This document shows positions 49,672-58,670 of a stretch of 64,000 nt of DNA, piece by piece. Both the position numbers and the translations under genes were made by a program. The DNA is taken from NCBI RefSeq assembly GCF_013113835.1, contig NZ_VTYQ01000005.1, forward strand, positions 1-64,000. Reading direction: 5' to 3'. Each line of letters begins with the position of its first letter. The stretch's first letter is position 1. The notes under the pieces were generated by a model. It was given only the letters and a program-made list of their open reading frames with translations, did no database searches and had not been told where the DNA came from. The stretch is from Vibrio sp. RE88 (GTDB lineage Bacteria > Pseudomonadota > Gammaproteobacteria > Enterobacterales > Vibrionaceae).

Positions 49672-50715
49672 ATGGTAATGAGCACAGTTGAGGTTCGCCC
49701 CCACAATGTCAGATTGACTGGGCACGATAGAGCTTCTATTTCTCCTCCTCGTTCTTCGGAGTCTCATGGTGGCATAGGGCAGCGTAAACTAGCTGCCCAA
49801 AACCAAACACCAGCATCGTATTCGGTGTCTGGTGTTTTGCTTACTCAGGGGCAGCAAAATGCGACTTCAGTTCAGATTGCGACACGCTCCTTGCAAGCCA
49901 TTGGCGGTGAATTGGCCAAGATCAAGCAAGGCCTCACTCGGGCAATGAATCTTGGTGCCGGTAATGTTGCTGGTTTAAAAGAAGGCTTAACAGGATCCAA
50001 AGCTAACATAGAGCGCATTCTAGACAGCGCACGTTTTGACGGTAACAAAGTGATCGACAACGAGTTGAAGCTCAAGATCGACAAAGCGGATATGCGCCGT
50101 TTCTCAATCCCTGGTCTTAACATCCACCGCTTGAGTGACAAAGCGGAGCAAATTCGCCTTGATTTCCCGCAAGGCAACTCAGTGATGGTTCAGTTTGATG
50201 GTCAGTCTGAGGGCAAGCAAACCGTCAAAATGTTAGACCGGAGTCTGATTCCTCTTGGGCTCAGAGCCACGTTGTCTGAGGACGGTACCATTCTATTTGA
50301 ATCCTCCGAGAAGGCTTATCAGCAAATGCAGCAGAAGGTGATGGTCACTGGTCAGGGGCATCGCTTTCCAGCAGGGCAATCCAATGTTATGACGCTTAAA
50401 GCAGAGCCAGAAGGCATTGCGGAGCTGAGTTTCGATTTAAGCTCTCGAGAAGGCATTAAACAGACCATTGCTAAGGTTAATCAGCACTTCCGTCAAGTAC
50501 AGGTAGGGCTAGAGCAGGCGAGTGTAATTGGCTCTGAATTGACAATGCAAATGCAGACACTTCATAAGCAGTCTTCGGTTATTTCTGCTCATCAAGTCGA
50601 AGACAAACTTAAACTATTCGATGAGAACTCTGGCCAATTCTCGACAGCCTTTATGGCACTCAATGCTCAGGCGAACGTAAAACGTCATTCTGTGGTGGCG
50701 TTGATGAGAAGCTAA
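49672..50715 (+). CDS. lafW: LafW-like hook-associated/flagellin-related protein
   Basis: 347 residues. The N-terminal 60 residues are unlike flagellins; the centre (ATRSLQAIGGELAKIKQGLTRAMNLG) and the C-terminal helix (QVEDKLKLFDENSGQFSTAFMALNAQAN) look like axial-protein coiled-coil ends. Position right after flgL matches lafW of Aeromonas lateral loci, described there as a putative hook-associated protein. Identification rests on position and general shape, not on a strong motif. ATG 49672 has AGGA 8 bases upstream. Confidence 0.6.
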   Translation: MVMSTVEVRPHNVRLTGHDRASISPPRSSESHGGIGQRKLAAQNQTPASYSVSGVLLTQGQQNATSVQIATRSLQAIGGELAKIKQGLTRAMNLGAGNVAGLKEGLTGSKANIERILDSARFDGNKVIDNELKLKIDKADMRRFSIPGLNIHRLSDKAEQIRLDFPQGNSVMVQFDGQSEGKQTVKMLDRSLIPLGLRATLSEDGTILFESSEKAYQQMQQKVMVTGQGHRFPAGQSNVMTLKAEPEGIAELSFDLSSREGIKQTIAKVNQHFRQVQVGLEQASVIGSELTMQMQTLHKQSSVISAHQVEDKLKLFDENSGQFSTAFMALNAQANVKRHSVVALMRS

Positions 50716-50762
50716 GGCGGAAGCCCAGCTAAAATAATTTACCGATTTTTATTGCTCGTTTG

Positions 50763-50791
50763 GCTCTTCATTAATTGAAGAGCATTTTTTT
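50763..50791 (+). terminator. Terminator of the flgB operon
   Basis: Stem GCTCTTCA/TGAAGAGC with loop TTAAT and a run of T, about 45 bases after the last gene. Confidence 0.85.
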
Positions 50792-50809
50792 GCCTAAAGG
50801 AAAGCCGCG

Positions 50810-51097
50810 TCAGACTAGAAAAAAGAAGTACAGGAAGCAGACGAACGCCAGAAGCGTTGCTGATAACGTTGGGTAAATAATGTAAGAGTCGCGTTTATCG
50901 GTACGCTGAAAGCAGAGAAAAGTGAGTAGTACATTGTAGAGCAGCAACAGAGTGCTGATGGCCGTGCCTCCGTTTAGAGTCAGGTTATACAGCTGACTGA
51001 GAAACAAAGAAAGCAACACGTAGTCGATGACAATCAGCCACATAAAGGCTTTTTGTAATCCATCTTTTTTTGCGTGTCGGACCGTATATTGAGGCAT
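50810..51097 (-). CDS. Small membrane protein at the end of the fliD-motB operon
   Basis: 95 residues, not recognised. Three hydrophobic segments (about 18-38, 45-62 and 73-95) after a basic N terminus (HAKKDGLQK). It follows motB by 48 bases on the same strand, with a hairpin between them. Position suggests a lateral-flagella role such as stator or regulation, but the Shine-Dalgarno is weak and no motif supports it. Confidence 0.55.
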   Translation of the reverse strand: MPQYTVRHAKKDGLQKAFMWLIVIDYVLLSLFLSQLYNLTLNGGTAISTLLLLYNVLLTFLCFQRTDKRDSYIIYPTLSATLLAFVCFLYFFFLV

Positions 51098-51118
51098 GTG
51101 CTTTTACGTTTGAGTTAA

Positions 51119-51139
51119 CAGGCGCTGCAAGAGCGCCTG
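51119..51139 (-). terminator. Hairpin after motB
   Basis: Stem CAGGCGCT/AGCGCCTG with a 5-base loop, 6 bases after the motB stop. There is no long T-run, so it may stall or protect the transcript rather than end it before the small membrane gene. Confidence 0.5.
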
Positions 51140-51145
51140 AGAGAG

Positions 51146-52138
51146 TTAAAGTTGCTGAAGCTTTGGCTTTGAAGGAGCTTGAGTATCTGAAAAGTTAATC
51201 ACTTCTTGGCGAATAACCGGCTGATTAAATTCCGCCTTCTGTTTGGCTTTTTGCAGTTCGCTGTCAGCATTATTACCAAAGAAGGTTTCCAATACCTTGG
51301 CGGCTGGCGTGGTGAGGATAAACAGCTCAATGCGTCGATTCTCACTCGATTCCGGTTCATCACCATTGAGTAAGGCGCGATCTGACATCCCTGTGACTTG
51401 CAAGACTCGTTCGTCGGGCATCCCGCCCGCGACCAGAGTGTGCCTAGCGGCATTCGCACGTGACGCGGACAGCTCCCAGTTAGAGCGACGTTCAACATGC
51501 CCTTTAAAGCGAGTAGAGTCAGTATGACCGCTGATGATCAGTGGGTTCTCGACACGTTTAAATACAGGCGCTAATGCAAGAAGCAAATCTTCAAAGAATG
51601 GCGTCAATTCAGAACCACCACGACCAAACATGTGCTGTTTGTAATCGTCTTGGAGAACAATCCGTAGACCTTGTGGTGTTACGGTGACATTGACATTCCC
51701 CTGAGCGCTGATTTGTCGAACCGCTTCCTTAATGACTTTCGCCAGTGCAGCCAGACGTTCCTGTGTGTCGAATGTTCCGGGAATCAGAGAGTCTGTTTCC
51801 GGACCTTCACCATCACCTTGGAAGAATGAGCTGACAATGTGGGTAGAATCATGTCGGCTCGGTACGGAAGAGTCGGCGGCCAAATCAATAGGAGAGATAC
51901 TTTGCGAGGTATCAAACGGATTACCGTAGCTCTTATCAAACACGCTTGCACTCTGAAGGTGAGCGACAATCGCCTTACGCTCCTCTTTGTCAACAACTTG
52001 CATCACCCATAAGACCAGAAAGAGTGCCATTAAGGCGATCATGAAATCAGCGAAAGCGACCTTCCAGGCGCCTCCGTGAAATTCATCGTCATCGACAGTT
52101 TTTGTTCGTTTGAATACCACCTGTTCTTGTCTTTGCAT
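51146..52138 (-). CDS. lafU: Lateral flagellar stator protein MotB (LafU)
   Basis: 330 residues. One membrane helix (about 26-50, [20 protein letters not shown]) with the ion-binding Asp31, a linker, and a C-terminal OmpA-like peptidoglycan-binding domain ([23 protein letters not shown] split across about residues 205-235). The start overlaps the motA stop by one base. Lateral motors are proton-driven in V. parahaemolyticus. Confidence 0.92.
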   Translation of the reverse strand: MQRQEQVVFKRTKTVDDDEFHGGAWKVAFADFMIALMALFLVLWVMQVVDKEERKAIVAHLQSASVFDKSYGNPFDTSQSISPIDLAADSSVPSRHDSTHIVSSFFQGDGEGPETDSLIPGTFDTQERLAALAKVIKEAVRQISAQGNVNVTVTPQGLRIVLQDDYKQHMFGRGGSELTPFFEDLLLALAPVFKRVENPLIISGHTDSTRFKGHVERRSNWELSASRANAARHTLVAGGMPDERVLQVTGMSDRALLNGDEPESSENRRIELFILTTPAAKVLETFFGNNADSELQKAKQKAEFNQPVIRQEVINFSDTQAPSKPKLQQL

Positions 52139-52995
52139 TACCCCTCCTGCTCAGCGAGCCACTTCTCCATCTGATTGAATGTCGGTTTAATGTCTAACTG
52201 GATGTGCTTACGGCCAGCATCGATGGCAAGTAAGGTTGGCTTCTTCGCCACATAAGCCACAAGCGTTGCTCTGACGCACTCGAATGCGGTCATGTTGCGT
52301 TTCACGCGCTGTGCCATGGCATTGCTAAGTGGATCAAGACAGCAGTAACAACCGAAGATACCAACGAATGTTCCAACCAGAGCCGCAGCGACGTGGTAAC
52401 CCACAAGAGCGATTGAGCCGTCAATAGCCTGCATCGTAATGATGATGCCGCCGACTGCCGCCAAGATACCAAAGCCCGGCAGTGCTTCAGCCGTTCTCTG
52501 CATTGAGCGAGAAGGGAGTAGCATTTCTGTTTGAATGGCTTCGATTTCCTGTTCCAGTAAACCTTCTAATTCGTGAGGCGACATTTGACCCATGGCCATT
52601 AAACGCAAGTTGTCAGTAATAAATGAAATCAGGCGGTAATCTGAACCAACTTTCGGGTAGGCGAGAAAGATCGAGCTCTGATCTGGAGCCTCGATATGAG
52701 AATCGAGAAATTTAAAGCCTCTGCTGCGCGCTGTTTCAAGCAAGTTGTTAAGCAGAGCCATCAGCTCCATGTAGTATTCATATTCTTCGCGTGGTGCAGA
52801 GATGGTGGCACGAACTTGCTGACGCATCTCTTTCAGGACTTGTGGCGGGTTACCTATGATCAGCGAGCCAGCAGCGGCGCCAATGATGATCAGAAATTCA
52901 GCCGGTTGCCAGATAGCGCCAAGCTTACCGCCCGCCCACATATATCCGCCAAAGACACACAGTAAGACGGTGATGGCTCCAAAAAACTTTTGCAT
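52138..52995 (-). CDS. lafT: Lateral flagellar stator protein MotA (LafT)
   Basis: 285 residues and four membrane segments. It is the E. coli H+-type MotA (about 295) rather than the shorter PomA Na+ type (about 254). Cytoplasmic loop motif [17 protein letters not shown] and the segment [13 protein letters not shown] before helix 3 are conserved. Nine bases downstream of fliA. Confidence 0.92.
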   Translation of the reverse strand: MQKFFGAITVLLCVFGGYMWAGGKLGAIWQPAEFLIIIGAAAGSLIIGNPPQVLKEMRQQVRATISAPREEYEYYMELMALLNNLLETARSRGFKFLDSHIEAPDQSSIFLAYPKVGSDYRLISFITDNLRLMAMGQMSPHELEGLLEQEIEAIQTEMLLPSRSMQRTAEALPGFGILAAVGGIIITMQAIDGSIALVGYHVAAALVGTFVGIFGCYCCLDPLSNAMAQRVKRNMTAFECVRATLVAYVAKKPTLLAIDAGRKHIQLDIKPTFNQMEKWLAEQEG

Positions 52996-53004
52996 TTGTG
53001 ACTC

Positions 53005-53733
53005 CTAGGAGGATAAGTAGTGGTTGAGTTGTTTGAGTGCTTGTTTGTGCAGCTGACAAATTCTCGGAGGCGTCAGATCAAGCACTAAAGCGATTTCGTG
53101 AAGGTTGAGTTCGTGTTGATAAAACAGCGTCAGCAGCAGTTGATCTCTTTTGGGCAGTTTATTCAGAGCAAATTCAAGACTGCGACGAGTTTGCTCATGG
53201 GACATTCCGTCATAAACAGCGTCAGATTGTGCTTCGATACCGTTTTCAATCAATTGATCTAGGCTTTGCATTTCCCCAGCGAGGGCCGCGTTTTGGCGAG
53301 TCAGATAATCTTGTTCGTCTGTTCCCAATGCTTTGATGATTTCGGCATCGGTCGGTTGCCGGCCAAGAGAGCGCATCAGATCACGAGTGACATCATTGAG
53401 CTCATGAGCTTGTTGACGCGTTTTTCGTGATCGCCAGTCAAGCCGGCGCAACTCATCCAGTATTGAGCCACGGATCCGACAGACCGCGAAGGCAGGGAAG
53501 TTGGGGTCCTCAACGTTTCCGTATCGACGGCCCGCTTCCAGTAAACCAATAAGGCCAATTTGCTGCATGTCTTCGATGCTGCAATGCGGTGTAGCATGGG
53601 CTCTGAGTTGATTGACGATACGGTTGACCAGCACTTGGTGCTGTTTGAGCAACTTGTTCTCATCAATAGGAATGGAAGGTGAACTGATTTCACCTTCGAC
53701 GCCGTATTCTTCCTGAAAGTTCATATCCAACAT
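53005..53733 (-). CDS. lafS: Sigma-28 factor FliA (lateral, LafS)
   Basis: 242 residues with sigma regions 2, 3 and 4 (the region-2 IGLLEAGRRY segment and the C-terminal LNLHEIALVLDLTPPRICQLHKQA helix-turn-helix). Directs late lateral genes such as lafA and is held by FlgM. Here it lies inside the sigma-54 fliD operon, so its supply depends on the class-two promoter. Confidence 0.94.
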   Translation of the reverse strand: MLDMNFQEEYGVEGEISSPSIPIDENKLLKQHQVLVNRIVNQLRAHATPHCSIEDMQQIGLIGLLEAGRRYGNVEDPNFPAFAVCRIRGSILDELRRLDWRSRKTRQQAHELNDVTRDLMRSLGRQPTDAEIIKALGTDEQDYLTRQNAALAGEMQSLDQLIENGIEAQSDAVYDGMSHEQTRRSLEFALNKLPKRDQLLLTLFYQHELNLHEIALVLDLTPPRICQLHKQALKQLNHYLSS

Positions 53734-53745
53734 AGGCCGTGCTCC

Positions 53746-54243
53746 TTATTGCACGACGTATTTCGTCAGCAAGACGTCATCGATATCGCGAAGAATGTCG
53801 GTTTTCTCAAAGGCTAGCAGCACCGTTTGTTTGACCTGATTCTGGAGCAGGTTAACTGCGCCGTCCTGATGCAGATCTTCGTAGGTTTTGTCGCTGAAAA
53901 GCTTCAGTAGTGAATTGCGCACAATTGGCATGTAGTCATCAATATTTTGAATGCGTTCAGGGCGGCGAGTTTCAATCGCGACTTCCAGCATGACGAAGTG
54001 GGTCTGGCGCTTTCCTTTAACGCTGAGGACAATTTTGTCCAATGAGTGGAAGCTAGGCGTCTGAGCTGGGTTGCGTTCTTCGGTAAGGAAGGCAAGGGGA
54101 GAGTCTGCGAAAAATGATTCTGAATTGTTACTATTCCCCGATTGCTTTAAGAACCAAATTCCACCAACTACGGTTGCGGCTGAAACCAGGGCACTGGTGA
54201 GGATCATCGCTGAAAATACCGCGATCATTTGTTTTTTTGTCAT
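53746..54243 (-). CDS. lafF: FliL-like stator-associated protein (lateral, LafF)
   Basis: 165 residues from the ATG at 54243 (AGGA 8 bases upstream); the longer reading frame overlaps fliK. One membrane helix near residues 8-30, then a periplasmic FliL domain (VMLEVAIETRRPERI). FliL surrounds the stator in other species. Confidence 0.85.
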   Translation of the reverse strand: MTKKQMIAVFSAMILTSALVSAATVVGGIWFLKQSGNSNNSESFFADSPLAFLTEERNPAQTPSFHSLDKIVLSVKGKRQTHFVMLEVAIETRRPERIQNIDDYMPIVRNSLLKLFSDKTYEDLHQDGAVNLLQNQVKQTVLLAFEKTDILRDIDDVLLTKYVVQ

Positions 54244-54257
54244 AACCCTATTCCTAA

Positions 54258-55265
54258 TTATGCGTGTGTGCTGAGCCAATGCTCTGATGGATCATTGGGA
54301 TTGTCTGAATTGGCAAACTCGCGACTGTCGAAAATGTGTGTTTGCTGTTCACCTTGATGAGGTGACTGGTCGCGTTCACTTTCTCCTGAGCCTACGTTGA
54401 CGTCGACATGGACAAAGTTCTGGTCTTGCAACTCAGCTCGCAGCCGGTCAGAAACCTGAAGTAAGGCCTCGCGGGTTGCTGCCGCATTAGCGTTGATTTG
54501 CACATTGAGGCGGTCGCCATCAACGCGTACCAGCAAGTCCAGCTTTCCAAGCTCTGGCGGATCTAGACGGATCTTGGCTTCTTGCATGCTTTGTTGTGCT
54601 TGAAGTGAGACTCTGTCATGCAATACCTGCATCATTTGTTCGCCCCACTTAGCTGCACTCGTATCGACCTTAACTGCTGCCCACTCTGCTGTTTGTGCAG
54701 ACGTTGCTATAGGTTGTTGGTGAGAGGCTTGAGGCTGTGGCTGCGCTTGTGTTGAGGCCAAGGTTTGCAGAACATTCTGAACTGATGGGCTCTGGCTTAC
54801 AGGCGCGTCGATACTCAAAGGCCCGCTTGTCTGCTTCATCAGTTGATGGCTTATACTCTGCGGTGTCATTCTGTCTGACGAATTTGTGCCCACTGAGCCT
54901 GTCATAGCATCGAACGTTTGAGCACCGCTTGCTACTCGCTTTTGTTTCAGCTGTAGCAAAGCTAAAGCGTCCGTGGTCGCGGAGTGTTCTTTCAGCAGAA
55001 GAGGGCTTTCAATCGGTAGCGCAGTTGTATGATCTGAGCTATTTTCCTGCCCTAGCATCTCCTCGCTATCATCCGTTAAGGTCACGACAGTTTGTTCAGC
55101 ATTTGGCTGACTGCCAGTAAGCGTCGATGCTGGTTGCCCCATGAGAGTAAAGCCAGTGTTCTGTTCGGCAGGTTGACCGAATCCACGGGCTTTTTGGATC
55201 GTACCATCAGCGGAGAACTGCTCTGGTCTTTGACCTGTCATGGTGTGCAGTGAAGGTGTGTTCAT
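54258..55265 (-). CDS. lafE: Hook-length control protein FliK (lateral, LafE)
   Basis: 335 residues. The N-terminal two thirds are Gln/Ser/Thr-rich, as in FliK rulers; the C-terminal domain QEAKIRLDPPELGKLDLLVRV is the conserved part that switches FlhB. The stop is followed 14 bases later by fliL. Confidence 0.9.
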   Translation of the reverse strand: MNTPSLHTMTGQRPEQFSADGTIQKARGFGQPAEQNTGFTLMGQPASTLTGSQPNAEQTVVTLTDDSEEMLGQENSSDHTTALPIESPLLLKEHSATTDALALLQLKQKRVASGAQTFDAMTGSVGTNSSDRMTPQSISHQLMKQTSGPLSIDAPVSQSPSVQNVLQTLASTQAQPQPQASHQQPIATSAQTAEWAAVKVDTSAAKWGEQMMQVLHDRVSLQAQQSMQEAKIRLDPPELGKLDLLVRVDGDRLNVQINANAAATREALLQVSDRLRAELQDQNFVHVDVNVGSGESERDQSPHQGEQQTHIFDSREFANSDNPNDPSEHWLSTHA

Positions 55266-55267
55266 TG

Positions 55268-55582
55268 CTAGTACTCCATGGTCATCGCAAGCTGGTAAGC
55301 TTTTGCACGCTCATGCTGAGCGTCGACAACATTAATCTCTGCTTCCAGTTCGTTAATGGCCTTATCCAGTGCGTCAAAAGCTTGTTTGTGTACAGCTTTC
55401 ACTTCGGTAATGACAGGCGCGAGTCTAGGATCTTTGAGGTAGGGCTGATGGCTTTCCAGCAGCTCTCTCAATTGAAGGTCATAGCGTTTCAGACCTTGCC
55501 AGTCCTGGGTTTTTGTCGCGATATGAATCAGTTTCGCGAGATGGCGAAATCGTTCAGGGGACACCTTATGCTTGCTGACCAA
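55268..55582 (-). CDS. FliT-like chaperone (lateral, LafD/LafX position)
   Basis: 104 residues, helical, at the fliD-fliS-fliT position. The start is uncertain: the TTG at 55582 overlaps the fliS stop by 17 bases, and a GTG six codons later (55564) is an alternative. Sequence resemblance to FliT is low; position is the main support. Confidence 0.65.
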   Translation of the reverse strand: MVSKHKVSPERFRHLAKLIHIATKTQDWQGLKRYDLQLRELLESHQPYLKDPRLAPVITEVKAVHKQAFDALDKAINELEAEINVVDAQHERAKAYQLAMTMEY

Positions 55583-55952
55583 AACTCATCCACCCCTCAC
55601 GTATATTGTTCATGACATGTTCCACACTGGTGAGTTTGTCCAGATTGTTTTGTACGCTTGCCTGATAAAGCTCAACCTGACAAAAGTCGTATAGCTGGTG
55701 GAGGTTCTCAGCGATTTCGCCGCCATTCTCTGCATCAAGTGCGCTATCTAGGCCAACCAAAATATTCATGCACTTATTGATGCCAGCCCCTTTTTCTGCA
55801 AGGCGGCCTGAGGCCATGTGGCCTCGAACTCGTTCAATTTCGTTGAGTAGTCCGTCTATTAACATCACTACCAATTGATGTGGGTTCGCCGAAGCAGCCT
55901 GAGCATCAAGATCGACTTGCTGATAAGAGTTGTAGCCTGAGTCCATTAACAT
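55566..55952 (-). CDS. lafC: Flagellin chaperone FliS (lateral, LafC)
   Basis: 128 residues with the typical N terminus ANPHQLVVMLIDGLLNEIERVRGHM and four-helix pattern. Prevents flagellin from polymerising before export. 21 bases downstream of fliD. Confidence 0.9.
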   Translation of the reverse strand: MLMDSGYNSYQQVDLDAQAASANPHQLVVMLIDGLLNEIERVRGHMASGRLAEKGAGINKCMNILVGLDSALDAENGGEIAENLHQLYDFCQVELYQASVQNNLDKLTSVEHVMNNIREGWMSFGQQA

Positions 55953-55973
55953 AAAAACGTCTCCTGGTGCCCA

Positions 55974-57311
55974 TTAACCAAACATCGACATGGTTTGGTT
56001 CATTTGGCGCATAATGGTGTTCATTTGGGTAAATTGTTTGAGGTAGCGGTCGTAAGCCATATCGTATTTACGGTCCAACACGACCTGTTTGTCGTTGATG
56101 CGATCAATGTTCTGCTTTAGTGCGTCTTTTCGAGATTTAAACAAACCGGAAGAGAACTGCAGGTAAGGCTCGATAATGGTGTCGATGCTATCTAGCAGGT
56201 TGCCGTCACCGTTGAACATTGCTTCAAGGCCTGTACTGTTATCGATTTGAGCCTGCTCGAACTTTTCTGAGTCGAGCTTCATTTTTCCGTCACGATCGAT
56301 CTCAATACCGACCTGACTCAGGCGAAGGCCACCGAAATCTCCACGCACAACAGACTTCACCTGGCTTTCAATCGCTCGTAGGGTAGGGTCACTGGCTAGA
56401 ACAGCCCGAGTGTTGTTTTCCGTGTCTACTTTGGTGTATTCGTCAACGGTCGACATCAACTTGTTATAGGCGTCGATAAATTTGTTGACCTGCTCTTTAG
56501 TGGCGTCATTGTCACCACCTACGCTGAGGGTTAACGGCGATTCGCCGGTTTCTTGGGCTTTGCTGACAGTGATGTCGAGGCCATCAATAGCATCACTAAA
56601 CGTATTGCTGCTGCCTTCGAGTTTAAGGCCTGAGTCTTTCGCTCCTAGCCAAATGATGGCGTCTTTTGCTTCGCTGATTTGATTGAGGTTGGTGAAGGCA
56701 TCTTCAAACCAACTCTGTCCAGTCCCTGTCGCCGAAACTTCAATCTTGTTTGCTACCCCAGTTTCTTCACTGGAGAGCATGAAGTGGGTTTTGCCGCCTG
56801 AGCGAACCAAGGTGGCGTTAACACCCGGATTATCGGGGTCATTGTTGATGGCCGAAGTTAAGTCAGCCATGGTTGCCTTACCACCTCCGTCACTGTCCAG
56901 AGTGGAAAGATCCAACGTCATTGTCTCGCCGTTGATTTTAAACTCGAGCGTGCCAGTCAGTGGCACTTCCGTTGTAGGCTCCAGATCGGCAGGCATGCCA
57001 GTTGATACCTGATGCGTTGTGGCGACTTGTTCTACAAAAATTTGGTAACTGCCCGTCAGTGCTTTGGAGTCAGCACTGGCAGTGAAGAACCCTTCACTCG
57101 ACACAGTTGCGCTGTTTTTGATGATCCCTGATGTGCTGTTGTTCATTTCATTCACAGCAGTACGGAACTCACGCAATGCAGATTCGACTTTACCAAGCGC
57201 ATCCAGTTGAGATTGATACTGGGAAGCTTGAGTGGTGTAGCGTTGTCTAAACGACTGGACATCAAAGGTTGCCAGTTGCTGTGCCATGGTTGCTGGATCG
57301 ATCGAACTCAT
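55974..57311 (-). CDS. lafB: Filament cap protein FliD (lateral, LafB)
   Basis: 445 residues. N-terminal FliD segment beginning ATMAQQLATFDVQSFRQRY and C-terminal coiled coil (YDMAYDRYLKQFTQMNTIM), the two ends of the cap subunit. First gene of the fliDSTKLA-motAB operon. Confidence 0.93.
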   Translation of the reverse strand: MSSIDPATMAQQLATFDVQSFRQRYTTQASQYQSQLDALGKVESALREFRTAVNEMNNSTSGIIKNSATVSSEGFFTASADSKALTGSYQIFVEQVATTHQVSTGMPADLEPTTEVPLTGTLEFKINGETMTLDLSTLDSDGGGKATMADLTSAINNDPDNPGVNATLVRSGGKTHFMLSSEETGVANKIEVSATGTGQSWFEDAFTNLNQISEAKDAIIWLGAKDSGLKLEGSSNTFSDAIDGLDITVSKAQETGESPLTLSVGGDNDATKEQVNKFIDAYNKLMSTVDEYTKVDTENNTRAVLASDPTLRAIESQVKSVVRGDFGGLRLSQVGIEIDRDGKMKLDSEKFEQAQIDNSTGLEAMFNGDGNLLDSIDTIIEPYLQFSSGLFKSRKDALKQNIDRINDKQVVLDRKYDMAYDRYLKQFTQMNTIMRQMNQTMSMFG

Positions 57312-57389
57312 CAGAGTGCTCCCTTGTCTTTTGTGTATGACCGTTGTGGTTCATACCACCATCATCTTTCTGATTTAATTAGAGAAATA

Positions 57390-57404
57390 GCAAGATGAAT
57401 GCCA
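57390..57404 (-). promoter_or_regulatory. Sigma-54 promoter of the fliD-motB operon
   Basis: Minus strand TGGCATTCATCTTGC: 10 of 11 fixed consensus positions with correct spacing (-24 GG, -12 GC). Transcription would begin about 67 bases before fliD. Nearly the same as the flgB promoter. Confidence 0.82.
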
Positions 57405-57583
57405 TGCAGTTAGCTTTTAAATATCAATGACTTATGCATTCATTCTTGGTTTTGCGGAAGTACGACTTCCCATTGCTGAGTTCCGCTGCTTCCTTGAATG
57501 AAACTCAGCTTTGCTCAATGTTTTAAGGCGACCAAATGGCAGGGTTTGTTAAATGAAAAAGGTTTTGACTAGGAGTCTTAAAA

Positions 57584-57609
57584 CAAAAAAAGCCTCCGCA
57601 AGGGAGGCT
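57584..57609 (-). terminator. Rho-independent terminator of lafA
   Basis: Stem AGCCTCC/GGAGGCT with a 5-base loop followed on the minus strand by TTTTTTTGTTTT, about 42 bases after the lafA stop. Confidence 0.88.
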
Positions 57610-57651
57610 AAAATCACTGGAGTAAATAAATAGAAGAGTGTCTCTTGCCAA

Positions 57652-58479
57652 TTAGCGAAGTAGAGACATTGCCATGCCTGGCAGCTGGTTTGTTTGAGAA
57701 AGAACTGTTGTACCCGCTTGCATTAGCATTTGGTTCTTCGTCATGTTTGAAGATTCAATTGCGAAGTCAGCATCTGTGATTCGGCCTTTCGCAGCAGCCG
57801 TGTTTTCAGATACGTTTGCAAGGTTGTTGATGGTGTGCTCAAGACGGTTAATGTTTGCACCTAGTGATGAGCGCACAGTGTTGATTTTATCAAATAAACC
57901 ATCAACAACAGCGATTTGAGCGTTAGAGTTAGCATTAGTATCAAGGTCACCTGTTGTAGTGAAGTCTACGTCGCCTAGTGCAGTAGACACGTCAACAGTG
58001 AGCTTCTCTGCACCTGATGCGCCGATTTGAAAATCTACTGCTGCAGCAAGTTTGCCACCAGTCAGTAGCTTTTGACCTGCGCCGTATGTGGTTTCACCCA
58101 TAATACGTACCGCTTCTTTCTCAAGCTCTTGATATTCTGCGTTTAGAGCTGAAAGCTCAGTGGTACCGTTTGTGCCGTTCGCACCTTGAGTAGCAAGGTC
58201 TTTCATGCGGTAAGCAATGTTAGTTAGCTCTTCTAGTGCGCCGTCTGCTGTTTGCAGCATTGAGATTGCATCTTGAGAGTTACGCATTGCGACAGACATA
58301 CCACGAGTTTGTGCTTCAAGTTTGTTAGCGATTGTCAGACCTGCGGCATCATCCGCTGCAGAGTTGATACGCATACCAGTACTTAGACGCTCCATAGCGG
58401 TAGTCAGTAGATCGTTTGTGCTGCTTAGTGTGTTCTGTGTAACTAGTGATGCGTAGTTAGTGTGCATTGATAAAGCCAT
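57652..58479 (-). CDS. lafA: Lateral flagellin LafA
   Basis: Filament subunit. 275 residues, against about 376 for Vibrio polar flagellins; the conserved D0/D1 ends are intact ([18 protein letters not shown] and [13 protein letters not shown]) and only a short variable centre is present. A strong GGAG lies upstream. It is the only flagellin gene in the visible locus, as expected for a lateral system. Confidence 0.94.
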   Translation of the reverse strand: MALSMHTNYASLVTQNTLSSTNDLLTTAMERLSTGMRINSAADDAAGLTIANKLEAQTRGMSVAMRNSQDAISMLQTADGALEELTNIAYRMKDLATQGANGTNGTTELSALNAEYQELEKEAVRIMGETTYGAGQKLLTGGKLAAAVDFQIGASGAEKLTVDVSTALGDVDFTTTGDLDTNANSNAQIAVVDGLFDKINTVRSSLGANINRLEHTINNLANVSENTAAAKGRITDADFAIESSNMTKNQMLMQAGTTVLSQTNQLPGMAMSLLR

Positions 58480-58558
58480 TATGGTCTCCTTCGTTTTTCA
58501 CAATACTCAGATTTTGGCTTCAGGATTTCCCTGGTCACTAACAGGAGGCGGACGATAA

Positions 58559-58584
58559 ATATCGAAGATTAACTAAAAAGTTTA
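58559..58584 (-). promoter_or_regulatory. Sigma-28 promoter of lafA
   Basis: Minus strand TAAACTTT (58577-58584), 10 bases, then TTCGATAT (58559-58566). The -35 matches TAAAGTTT at 7 of 8 positions and the -10 keeps the CGATA core of GCCGATAA; the spacer is one base shorter than the enteric 11. Confidence 0.62.
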
Positions 58585-58631
58585 AATTACTGGAATATTT
58601 AGAGAATTGGCGCTGATTTAGTGAGGTTGAT

Positions 58632-58666
58632 TCCACTAATTGGTGCTGTTAGCGCCAATTAGTGGA
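58632..58666 (-). terminator. 16-bp inverted repeat after the EAL-like gene
   Basis: Arms TCCACTAATTGGTGCT/AGCGCCAATTAGTGGA with a 3-base loop and one G-T pair, starting 5 bases after the stop codon. There is no T-run, so it is either a weak terminator or a binding site/insulator in front of lafA. Confidence 0.55.
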
Positions 58667-58670
58667 TTAA

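Larger units (their letters stand above)
57312..57651. other. Intergenic region between lafA and fliD
   Basis: 340 bases. It holds the lafA terminator (57584-57609) and the sigma-54 promoter of the fliD operon (57390-57404). The remaining stretch has no open frame with a good start and no other clear sites; activator-binding sites may lie upstream of the promoter. Confidence 0.6.

Noticed and set aside
50810..51097. The small membrane protein as LafZ
   Set aside because: LafZ is a regulator next to lafW in Aeromonas; this protein is on the opposite strand and too small, with no DNA-binding part visible.
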